Below are positions 8,269 to 16,513 of a stretch of DNA of 16,513 nucleotides, piece by piece (within the stretch, counting starts at the first letter, position 1; the number at the start of each line of letters is the position of its first letter). The stretch lies in contig JAQIWT010000668.1 of assembly GCA_034696485.1 (NCBI GenBank), forward strand, positions 1 to 16,513, written 5' to 3'. The notes beneath the pieces are model-generated. The model made no database searches. It saw only the letters and a program-made list of their open reading frames with translations, and was not told the origin of the DNA. This DNA is from Isohypsibius dastychi (taxonomy: Eukaryota > Tardigrada > Eutardigrada > Parachela > Isohypsibiidae). Made by a program: the position numbers and the translations under genes.

Positions 8269-11200
8269 TCAATTTTCTTCGTCCGATTCAAATGCCTTCA
8301 GCATCTCATCTTTAAGACGAGTCAACAAAACTTGCAATTGTGAGACGTCATCCGTTATTTCCTTCCATATGGCGTTTAACATTTTACTGCGCATTTTGTA
8401 GATTATCTTTTGTACTGGAAGTAGCAAATAACCAGGGTCTTCTGCAGTAATATGCTCCACCTGTTCATCCAGATCCTCGTTAAAGAGGGGAACCGATCCC
8501 CAGCGGTTTAACGGATATTGACGAGCCAGAAATTCGAAAAATTTGATGTTTGCGCACGTCTGGATTACTTCATCGCTCTGGTCTGGATGACCTGGACCAA
8601 ACGTCTGTGATGCAAAATGTTTGACGGCGTTGGTGATATGTCTTTGTGAGCTTTCTGATGTAAGATCTTTGTCTTTCAGATATGTGAGGACAAACTGGTC
8701 CAACGGCTCGTCGTTTCGGATGAAAATTGTCAGTTCACCAATTGCTCGAGAACAGGCAACGATTTCGAACGGATCTGGCCTCAGTTCAGTTCTGTCGTTC
8801 AGTCTGGAAAATATTGGACTGGCTAGTACGACAAACGGCCATTCCAAAGACAGCGAGCCCCGATAACAATCTACAGCTACTATATTCGAATTTTCCAACT
8901 GCATTCCTATACTTCCCGTACTAATGGATGCTATATTCGCTCCAGAGAAAAAACCATCGCCGCGAAAAATTGCTGGAAACCCATCAGTTTCAATTCGCTT
9001 GAGTAGTTCAGCTTTTTGTTCCTCATTACCATTGTATATGGCGAAGACTTGTTCGATAAGTGCCGCCTCGAAACTCGTAGGTGTCAAAATTGCAATGAAT
9101 TCTGGGCCGACGCCGCCATCGATGAGTTTGCTGACGTACTCGCAAGCCTGTAATATAACCGTAGCAACACTTGGATCAGCTCGTGGACTTTGGACAGACG
9201 GGCCACCGATATTGTGACCATGTACACTTTTCAGGCCATAGGGGGTGTTCCTTTCTTCCTTATCCAGAAATCCATCCCAAAATTCGATAATCTCTCTAGT
9301 TCCGCGCATTTTGTTCTTAAGATGATGTTTTTTGTAAGGAGCATACTCGTTTTCCTCAACAATTTTGAGATAAGTAGATATGCAATTCGGCCAGTCACTC
9401 CCGGTAACGGCTAGCACGGTTCGTCCCGTACTGAGCTCCCATTTGGAGAGAACGTCTGAACGCAATTCCTTAGCTCCTATTTCATCACCAAAAACATCAT
9501 CCTCACCGTCGATATCTTCTAGACGATGGCAGTCATAGTCATGATAGTATTTTATTCTCTGCAGCGCAGCCGGATCTGAAAGGAAGAAGAAATGAGTCTG
9601 TGGCTCTGTGCAGTCAGATTATACAGTTCTTCTCGTGATCCGAAGAATACAAGGAACCGATCACACTCGAGTAAGCCTCCCTCATCACGAAATTACGACA
9701 ATCACTATCAAATGAATAGTCGTAGACTATTCAGAGAGTAGACTACTATATTTTATCCAACATTTTCTGTTTGGACCAGCGCAAATCTCTGTCGGGAGAG
9801 TGGTAGACTAATTTCTAGTTATAGGTCCTCTCTGCCTCTCCGAAAGTCCGTGCGTGGTGTTGCATGAGGTCATCCTCTAGCTGTCACTCATGCGCGGCAA
9901 GGGTGTACCGGGGGGGGGGCTTCAGCCTCACGAATATTTTTAAAAGCCTCCCGAATAATTTCATTGATTTTTGCCAGTTTTCCGAACTGCCGAAGCTAAA
10001 AACGCCGAAAAAATCGATTTTTCACGTTATTTTGCGTGTTTTTGACCGTTTTGGAAACCCCCAACCCGCCAAGCCCCTGATGTTGCTCCTACCTTCCCCC
10101 CTCCGGCATAAAAGTCAGCCTCCCGGCTGGACTAGTGCGTAGCGAAAAATTCGAAAAATGAATCCAGCCTCCCGAAGTTTTGAACCTCGGCACACCATGC
10201 GCGGCTAGCCATACGGCATCCATCCATGACAGGGGCACCGGAACTCGAACAACTCGGTAACCCAAAACAGACAAGATGGGCACACCAAACACCTTGATGG
10301 GACTTGATAGAACGTTTTTCTTGAAAGGGGGGGGGGGGTTACTTTTGCAATGAACCATAGTGCATTTTTGCATGGCAGTCCAGTCCTGCCATGCTACGTG
10401 GTGGGCGGAGTGAGGTATTCAACGCACGTACCAGAGCAAATTCTGCGATTTGTCTGTTGCAGTCAATATCTTACCTGCGGTCGATTCCAGCATTTTTTGT
10501 AGTTTGCGTTGATAATTCTTCGACGAGCGGGGAGTGAAAACGATGATTCTCTTTTTGGATTCATCCCTCAGAACTTTCAGAATTTTCTGAGCAAGAACGA
10601 TGCTTTTTCCAGTTCCCGGCATTCCCAAAATCAACTGCTTTTTGTTGCCCATGTAGTCGATCGCTTCTATCTGCTCTTTGTTCAGCAAGATGGTCCCATC
10701 AGACGTTGTAATTTGACGGAATAGATTCTTGGTCGCTTCTTGCTGCTTCTTTCTCCGCGAGATGTTCTCATCAGCCGTTCCACTTTGACGGAAATCTTCT
10801 GAATTCGGAATTAAGTTCGCTTCCCGGACAATCTCAGCTACTTTGAGGGCGTTGCGCGAACTGTTGAGGTAAATCATCCCTCGATAGAAACAGGCAAGTG
10901 CAATCAATCTTTGATAGCCTTGGTCGTCACTGACCCCATCTTCGGCATCCCGGTCGAAAATCTGAACCAAACGTTCAGAAACCGATTCGCTATCGACGAC
11001 GTCAGCCTCATCAGCGTTGACTGCAGCCAGCGATCGGGGTTTCTTAAGCTTCCTGCAGTATATGATGGACCGCACTGGAATTCGGATGTTTTCTCCATTG
11101 ATCGCTTTGATTATCCTTTTTAGGAGCTCGCAGCTTTTCTTTATTGATTCTGCGCTTTAATTCCAACGTCTTTGGCTTTGACTTCCAAAATGTACAAGCC

Positions 11201-11635
11201 ATTTTTTGGATGAAAGATCAACGCGTCACATTGGGAATATTCTGACCAGTGTGCAGCCAACTCCCCTTTCGTTTTATCATGACGGAATTCATTCATGTAT
11301 AATTCCCAGACGACTCCCATTTCCTTCATCTTCTTCTCGAATTCCTCCATATTGAAGTCAGCCACTAAAATGAGCCCCTTTTCTATGGTTTTCAGTGAAT
11401 CGAAAGCTTGTTGTTCAGTCTCATCTCCGCGACAGTATGTTGAGTACACGGCATCAGACGGGTTTTCACGGAACTTTCGCACTGTGGTAAAATTCGGTGG
11501 AATGCAGATGGATCTTGCGTCTCCGGAGCGGTCTTTCCATCCGGGATGTTCCTTGTCCAATTCACGCAGAGCTTGATTAACACACTGTAGCTCAAGGAAC
11601 TTTTTTTGGGCTGGTTGTTTCATTCCGATGTCCAT
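8269..11635 (-). CDS. NERD-domain SF1 (UvrD-type) helicase, 2 exons
   Basis: This is predicted to be a nuclease-helicase acting on DNA or RNA. Exon 1 runs from ATG 11635 to 10475 (donor GTAAGA, phase 1). Exon 2 runs from 9575 (acceptor CTTTCAG) to the TGA at 8269. The joined length is about 822 residues. The NERD domain (about 1-210) keeps the PD-(D/E)XK signature: CDALIF with Asp137, then YILEVKA with Glu151 and Lys153. The helicase follows: Q-type LNKEQIEAI, Walker A GMPGTGKS (about 338-345), motif Ia IIVFTP, a probable motif II VFGDE, motif III degenerate (VTGSDW, without the usual Gln), motif IV LKNKMRGTREIIEFW, motif V CYRGSLSLEWPFVVL and motif VI ACSRAIGELTIF. Bacterial NERD-UvrD fusions are known; here a spliceosomal intron shows it is a resident eukaryotic gene. 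The NERD part and the next stretch (ESIKKSCELLKRII...) are in different frames, and adding one A in the run near 11150 makes them continuous. Upstream exons cannot be excluded. Confidence 0.88.
9713..9733. repeat. Perfect 9-bp-arm palindrome
   Basis: TGAATAGTC and GACTATTCA flank the 3-base loop GTA, and a further GTAGACTA word follows at once. It lies in the helicase-gene intron. No function is assigned. Confidence 0.7.
10370..10394. repeat. Hairpin GCATGGCA/TGCCATGC
   Basis: Two perfect 8-base arms with a 9-base loop lie about 80 bases inside the 5' end of the helicase-gene intron on the minus strand. It could mark the end of an inserted element, but no partner end was found. Confidence 0.6.
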
Positions 11636-11649
11636 GGGAACGAAGTTCA

Positions 11650-12640
11650 AATAGTTTCAGGTGTTTCTAAAATTGAAGACTTAAATTTCCTCAAACAAGA
11701 TCTCAGGCAAGAATCAGTCTTAGCTGTTAACTTCTATCAGGGAGGCTGATCGTGTAGTCTGTGCCCTGATGCAGCTAATACAACAGCAAGCAGTCATAAT
11801 CGAAACACCGACCGAAAACAATTTACAAGCTCAGAGTTCCAACTTTGGGCCAGCAAATCACCTCAATGATTCAATCTTGTGAGCTCAGAGGGCTGCAGGG
11901 CTGGGAAATCACAACATAGCTCAAACGTAGTCGAACATATACTATACGATAAATATGAAACTAGAAGGCAGGAAAGGACCGGCTTGACGCCATTGTATTT
12001 ATCCGTTACGAGTCCTCACTTTGTGGGCATACTGCCAACTTTGTGAGTTATGTGAATTAACAAGAAGATTATTACCAGCGTGAAAATCGCAAAAAATATG
12101 AAATAAGTTCAGTCAGATAGAGGCAGCTTGCGAGTGTCTTCTGAGATTTTTCTAACGGCGGAACTCATATACGATAGAGGGTATGAATCATAGGTATATG
12201 ATTATAGAAGTATGATTATTCGATAAAGGCACCTTTTCGGGATTGAAACGCAAGAGTGACATCACGATCAAACAAGCAGACAGATGAACTCTGGTCTGTG
12301 ACGGCACCTGTGCGCGTCGTTGTAAAAAAGTGCCGTTTTCAAAAAACACAAATCCTCTCACGGACACGAGTTCCACCGTTCAACAGATTCGCAAAATGTG
12401 CTCCGAAGTCTCCCTGATTAGAGTAATTTATCGTTTTTTTTCGATTTCAACGCTGTTATTAATTTATTTGTAAGATATCCAGCAATGGTATGGAGATTGC
12501 TTTTAGAAATGTCTTGCGCGTAAAACAACTTCAAATGAATTGGAGATCATGACTTACCACCGGTTGGTGCGAGGATACGAAACAGGACACGAGGCTCGAT
12601 TCCAAGGCTCAAATAAAATAAAACAAAAATCGTTTGCTGT
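11650..12640. other. Upstream of the NERD-helicase gene; no supported gene
   Basis: It probably includes the 5' region of the helicase gene, but no TATA or initiator element is clear. On the minus strand near 12365 a stretch reads GGTRVRERICVF, faintly like the end of a thrombospondin type 1 repeat, but it stops at once and lacks the Trp and paired Cys. An AATAAA on the minus strand (12463-12468 on plus) could serve the possible exon at 12645-12781. Confidence 0.35.
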
Positions 12641-12644
12641 GAAA

Positions 12645-12781
12645 TTAGGCAATGGGGAGAGAGTCTTTTAACTCGGCATTGTTAAGGGGTCTGATCTTGC
12701 CAACCATGATAACAATCATCATTAAACCGGCTCCAGGCGGAATAATGCTAATGAAACGAGCTTCGTGAGATGACTCAACAA
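12645..12781 (-). CDS. Possible terminal exon with a hydrophobic segment
   Basis: On the minus strand the acceptor CCATTTCAG at 12782 is followed by about 44 open codons and TAA (12647-12645). The peptide reads VESSHEARFISIIPPG, then the hydrophobic GAGLMMIVIMVG, then KIRPLNNAELKDSLPIA. That layout would suit a membrane segment with a short charged tail. A further open stretch upstream on the same strand (about 13039-12940) contains ALSRSGFTLICVARD, loosely like an immunoglobulin-fold strand, but I could not link the two in phase. There is no family assignment, and it may be chance. Confidence 0.25.
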
Positions 12782-12789
12782 CTGAAATG

Positions 12790-13740
12790 GCGGATGGATT
12801 AAACCCTCACAGTGTTAGTCAGTGTTTGAAGTTCAAAATATTCTGTAGGAATTGAATGAAGAGAAGGTAGGCGTATCTCTCGTAACTATTAGATGAAGGA
12901 GCTTCTTCACTGATATGAGCGAGCGACAAGCAAGACTCAATCACGCGCTACACAAATGAGCGTGAAACCGGATCTAGACAGTGCCACGTATTGCAACTCA
13001 ACAGGTATTGTGGGGAGGGGAAGATACGAGGTTTTGTACCTGTTAAAATTGCTTAACGTTACCTCATCGAAACGCATAAGACATTTCAATGATAAGTACA
13101 ATAGAACTGTACATTTTGTTTAGCCAAAAATAAAAATAGGAAAGGATGTAAACATTCATCGAAAGGATGTAACATATTTTTTAAAAAGCGGCCTTTCTGG
13201 GGCCGCTGTTCAACACCGATGGATGAACATCCAAAACTGAAGTGTTTTATGTCATTTTTGGGATGACACAGTTGTCTGTTGGATAATCTATATTAACTTT
13301 TGCTCAAATAAAAAATTAGTATCTCTGGGAGCGTGGTGATATTTTTAAGCAATTGGCTTGTGAATCAGGAAATTACATACATTAATTTCTGTGATTTTCA
13401 CCACGACCTTGTCGAAGTTCATACTGACTGGGTAATGTTCCTGGGAGCTTAGCAAAAAGTGTTAAATGTTAAAAATTGATAAGCGTTCAAAATTAGCAGG
13501 TTTCCCCAAAGCGAAAACCAAAGGTCAAGAGTTGTTATATACCAACTTTGGAGATCGAGTTTAGGAATTTCCATCCACCAGATTTTTCTCTATTGCAGGT
13601 ACAATTTGAAACTCATACTTCCATAGTTCTAGGTCACCTTCAAACTTTTTTCGTGCCTCTCTTTATAGCAAGTCATATGATGTCTCGTGGTAATTTTCTA
13701 GATTTGCGCTCTTGCCTAGGTAGTTTGACCAGGTATTCAT
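12790..13740. other. Region without a supported gene
   Basis: It is AT-rich, with a tandem AAAGGATGTAA word at about 13140-13175 and a small perfect hairpin next to it. Apart from the weak open stretch at 13039-12940 (minus), no exon is visible. Confidence 0.45.
13187..13207. repeat. GC-rich hairpin AGCGGCC/GGCCGCT
   Basis: Perfect 7-base GC-rich arms with a 7-base loop sit in an AT-rich context. It resembles a stable stem-loop. No adjacent gene end supports a terminator or RNA call. Confidence 0.55.
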
Positions 13741-13910
13741 TTAAGGTGAGCTTGTCCATTTAAGCAATAAAATAATGGTTTTCATCGTCGGATAGAGCGG
13801 CCTTTTCTGCATAATATGGCACTTGCAGAAATTTAAAATTTGTCTCGCTAGCAGTCGGGAGCTTTGCTTTAACGCGCGCACGGTCAAACAAATGGACAAG
13901 CTCACCTTAA
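13741..13910. mobile_element. Short MITE with TTAA ends
   Basis: Perfect 17-bp inverted repeats, GGTGAGCTTGTCCATTT at 13745-13761 and its reverse complement at 13890-13906, enclose about 130 bases without coding. TTAA flanks both ends (13741-13744 and 13907-13910), the target-site duplication used by piggyBac-type transposases. Because TTAA is self-complementary it could instead be part of the repeat. The element is non-autonomous. Confidence 0.7.
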
Positions 13911-14262
13911 CAGGAACTAATTCTTCTTTCCAGATTTTTGCGAGTTTTGATATCAAACAAAAACCCTCCTAGAGGGAGCTCAAAAAGTTAGCACGGTCAA
14001 AATCAAATTGCTTTTGATTTTTTTCCCCAAAGAGCGAAGTTCCCGTGCCAGATGTGTGAGCTGTGTAAGCTGTGATCCGGTTTCGCTGGTTTGGTACCAA
14101 AGAGAAACAGAAACCAAATGCAAAAAATTGTGTAGTAGATCGTAAAACGTTATAGATCGAGCCAAAAAGGTCTATCAGGTACGTATTGTTTTCAAAAATT
14201 TGAATTGAAAAATGTGAAAAATGTGAATTTGTGCCCTCCTGTAATTGCGAAACTTCGATTTT
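13911..14262. other. Non-coding interval between repeats
   Basis: I see no gene. GCACGGTCAAA, found inside the preceding MITE, recurs here at about 13991, suggesting that related sequence extends past the element's end. Confidence 0.4.
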
Positions 14263-14295
14263 ATTCAGATTCAGATTCAGGTTCAGATTCAGGTT
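14263..14295. repeat. GATTCA hexanucleotide microsatellite
   Basis: About five copies of ATTCAG/GTTCAG lie in tandem with single-base variation (A/G). It is a simple sequence repeat. Confidence 0.8.
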
Positions 14296-14635
14296 CTTTC
14301 AAATTCGTTCACATTCTTGCTGACGGTTAATTTGCCACAATGCCCTTCTGTGTATTCCAGTAGTAAATCACAGGTGAGTGGAGAAACGGTAACACTATAC
14401 GTTTTGCCTTGCCACGCTCGATGAAATTATTCGAGGTCCGCCTCTTCAGCCTAGGACCTTGCGCTGTTCACAACCGACTGAGATCCCAAAATTCTCCTGT
14501 TGTACTGCAGACACGTTGTACTTCAATTCAACCAAAAAACGAAACACCGAACTTATTATTTTCTCTTTGTTTTCTATCGCATATCTGACAGTTTTCTAGT
14601 TATACCTTTTTATAACCGTTTTCATGCGAACCGAC

Positions 14636-15255
14636 ATAGTCATAGTGAAAATAGACTACGGCATAGCATAGTCAGGTGCGGAAGCGGCCAGCCGGACTAC
14701 TGGTCGGTCAAAATGCAGTCCACTTTTGTTTATTCAGGGCTACTTCCGCGCGTAGCTCCTCCTCTCTTTCCAAGGGGGCGACGCATCCTCTTCATCCAAG
14801 GGGACGAAGAATGTTGTGAGATTTATTCTGATGTGAATCACAACAGCCGCGTTGATTTACCCGTGTTGAAGCATGCAAATGACAACGAAAATTCCGCATC
14901 AAAAAAATGTTGATTTTCCAAAAGAAAATGAAACTTCCGGTGGCGCGACTTCTCTGGTAATGCAAATTCAAAAACGTAGTTTGCGCTGCTTGAGCTGCTC
15001 AAACTGCTTTTCGGATGAAAGAAGCATAACCAGAAATTTTTATTTCGGCTGTATTACCCAAAACACTCCTCTGTTCTGTGTTTTCTTTTGTTCGGTACTG
15101 CAAGGGGTATAGTAAATGGCCCCCTGACAATTTGGTGACGTCACGGCGCGCGGAGCTACACAATTAGCGAGATGGCATTTTGGCTGACCAGTGGTCTTGC
15201 CTGCCGCTTCTGCACCTGACTATGCTATGCCGTAGTCTATTTTCACTATGACATA
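14636..15255. mobile_element. 614-bp MITE with 77-bp inverted repeats
   Basis: Inverted repeats at 14639-14715 and 15176-15252 are identical over the outermost 41 bases, starting GTCATAGTGAAAATAGACTA, and about 85-90% identical over 77. A 3-base ATA flanks each end (14636-14638 and 15253-15255), a candidate target-site duplication. The interior of about 460 bases has no transposase motif. Open frames crossing it are not conserved coding. The superfamily is uncertain: 3-bp duplications suit PIF/Harbinger, while a TA core would suit Tc1-mariner. Confidence 0.85.
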
Positions 15256-15530
15256 GTTCTCTTGTACAAAGATGCGCAGTACTCCGAACCACTTCACATT
15301 TTGATAGATTACGAAATACGGTTTTTCAGTCTGTATAACCGACCGCTGCACCTAAAAGTATTGCCATAGCACTTCTCATGTCTCATATTCTTATCAGCTG
15401 CTGCAAAAAAAGAATCAAAATGATCCGCTCCGCACTGTCCTCATTCCTCCTAGTCATGCTCCAGTTCTAAATGTGTCGTCAACGATAGAGGTCACATTTT
15501 CGTGGTATGCCAATGTCGGTACCCGTCTGT
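15256..15530. other. Interval with no recognised content
   Basis: It lies between the 614-bp MITE and the minisatellite. I see no exon, RNA gene or repeat. Confidence 0.4.
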
Positions 15531-15676
15531 AACCGTTTTCTTGAACTCCCCGTTTTCTTGAACCCGGGGTTCACAAACCCCGTTTTTGTTGAACTGATCA
15601 CGGTTCATAAACCCTGTTTTCTTGAACTCCACCGTTTTTCTGAACCGGTTCATAAAACCCGTTTTTTGTGAACCCT
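15531..15676. repeat. Degenerate minisatellite (CCGTTTTCTTGAAC)
   Basis: Units related to ACCGTTTTCTTGAAC alternate with inverted-sense units such as GGTTCATAAACCC across about 145 bases, so the array mixes direct and inverted copies and can fold on itself. There is no gene content. Confidence 0.75.
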
Positions 15677-16129
15677 GAAACTGATAGTCAAATTCTGAAA
15701 ATTTTTACGAACTTTGCAGAATCGCATTTCAGTCAAAAAGTCTGCATCAGCAAGACAGTCATCAGTGTGATCCTCGCAATTCGAGTCTGCTCATTTTATT
15801 GCGAGGTTAACAATTTCGCGATACTGAAGCGGGAGACAACATTCTCATACACAAAAGCTCACAAAATGCCAGCTGCCAAAAAACACCGCTCGTTTCCAAA
15901 CGGAAAATTCATGATCCGCTTCGGAGACTGGACGTAGAAGGGGACTTTCCAGATGTTTACTTTTGTGGATTGAACCACTCTCCCTGCAGCTGGAGTATGT
16001 TCTTCTCTCCTGTCGGCACTGACGGGCAATATCGGCGCGCGGTATCACAGCCAGAATTCCACAGAATTGCATCACTGTGCAGAAAGCTGATCATTTTTAT
16101 TAAAAGCAATTCATGAACTCATTCTTTCA
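15677..16129. other. Interval with no supported gene
   Basis: Open frames on both strands are short, overlap each other and show no family motif. I see no splice-bounded exon. Confidence 0.4.
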
Positions 16130-16258
16130 ATTACCGTAAAATCCGGATTAAAGCCCCAGCCCGAAATAAGAACCCCCCTGAAAAAAGGCCCCACTTCCGG
16201 CAGGTTCAGTGGGAATAAAAGCCCCCCCCCCCGTAATAGAGCCCCATGGGGGTTTATA
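16130..16258. repeat. C-run-rich interspersed repeat, possibly a truncated element
   Basis: It begins near TTACCGTAAAATCCGG and contains repeated AA(T/A)AAAGCCCC-like words, including an 11-C run at 16222-16232. The pattern resembles one end of a dispersed element. No inverted partner of the TTACCGTAAAATCC end is found before the window stops. Confidence 0.4.
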
Positions 16259-16513
16259 AAATGCACTGACGTACGCATACGCGCCTTGCGTATCACCTAT
16301 GTCAGTGGTGTGGTGTAAGTCAACAAGCGTGATTTGTCAGTTTCGCGCTTGTTTGCATCGTTCTTGCGTCAGAATACTAGAAACTGCAAACTTTACCTTC
16401 GTGATTTACGTGCTTCTCCTCACCGTTCAGCTTTTGCAGCTGTTGGATTCATGCTTTCAAATAAAATTCAAATTCAGAATCTTGATTCTTGGCCTTTCTT
16501 TTGAATGAAATCC

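Larger units (their letters stand above)
9576..10474 (-). other. Repeat-filled 899-nt intron of the NERD-helicase gene
   Basis: Removing this interval joins codon G|AT in phase. It contains a run of 10 G (9910-9919) and a run of 12 G (10327-10338), three AGCCTCCCG words (about 9948, 10120 and 10168), and two palindromes listed separately. No exon with SF1 motifs was found inside. Its composition is unlike the flanking exons, suggesting one or more old repeat insertions with unclear ends. Confidence 0.65.

Noticed and set aside
8621-9414. Plus-strand open frames opposite the helicase exon
   Set aside because: These are antisense shadows of a strongly supported SF1 helicase exon.
12188-12420. 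Possible thrombospondin type 1 repeat (GGTRVRERICV) on the minus strand
   Set aside because: It lacks the Trp and the other Cys residues, stops immediately, and has no convincing linked exon.
14500-15112. Plus-strand open frames of 137 and 79 codons
   Set aside because: They cross the inverted repeats and body of the 614-bp MITE and have no transposase features.
1-16513. tRNA, rRNA or CRISPR array
   Set aside because: No tRNA cloverleaf with A and B boxes, no rRNA core sequence and no regularly spaced repeats were recognised by eye.

Overview
The window looks like animal (invertebrate metazoan) nuclear DNA. It holds a T-box transcription factor of the Tbx1/Tbx10 type and a caspase-fold gene. 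Genes are split by short GT-AG introns (52-55 nt up to about 900 nt), and there are several non-autonomous transposons (MITEs), simple repeats and long stretches with no recognisable gene. I cannot name the species. All gene models were built by eye from splice signals, reading-frame phase and remembered family motifs. No search was run.

Layout. Positions 1-4430 are mostly non-coding. They contain one convincing minus-strand exon of an unrecognised gene (1497-1709), a decayed relative of it (2014-2110), and a detached, frameshifted copy of the last exon of the Tbx1-like gene (about 3745-3924). A five-exon caspase-like gene lies at 4438-6141 on the minus strand. It has lost the catalytic histidine and the substrate-binding arginine of the small subunit, so it is probably a pseudocaspase. 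Then come the late T-box exons and C-terminal tail of the Tbx1/10-like gene on the plus strand (about 6509-8123). An intron of that gene carries a pogo/Tc1-mariner-like MITE. No exons for the first two thirds of the T-box domain are visible upstream.

Convergent with it, at 8269-11635 on the minus strand, is the largest gene: a NERD nuclease-like domain followed by a UvrD/SF1-type helicase. It has two exons separated by an 899-nt repeat-filled intron. The two parts of its first exon join only if one base is missing from the sequence near 11150. From 11650 to the end the window is mainly intergenic or intronic: one possible terminal exon with a hydrophobic segment (12645-12781), a small MITE with TTAA at both ends (13741-13910), a 614-bp MITE with 77-bp inverted repeats (14639-15252), a degenerate minisatellite (15531-15676) and a C-run repeat (about 16130-16258).

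How it fits together. The caspase-like gene sits between two copies of the Tbx1-like 3' end, which suggests a local duplication. Single-base frame disruptions recur in otherwise convincing genes, so either the genes are decaying or the consensus has single-base errors. A functional link between the pseudocaspase and the NERD-helicase is only speculation from proximity.
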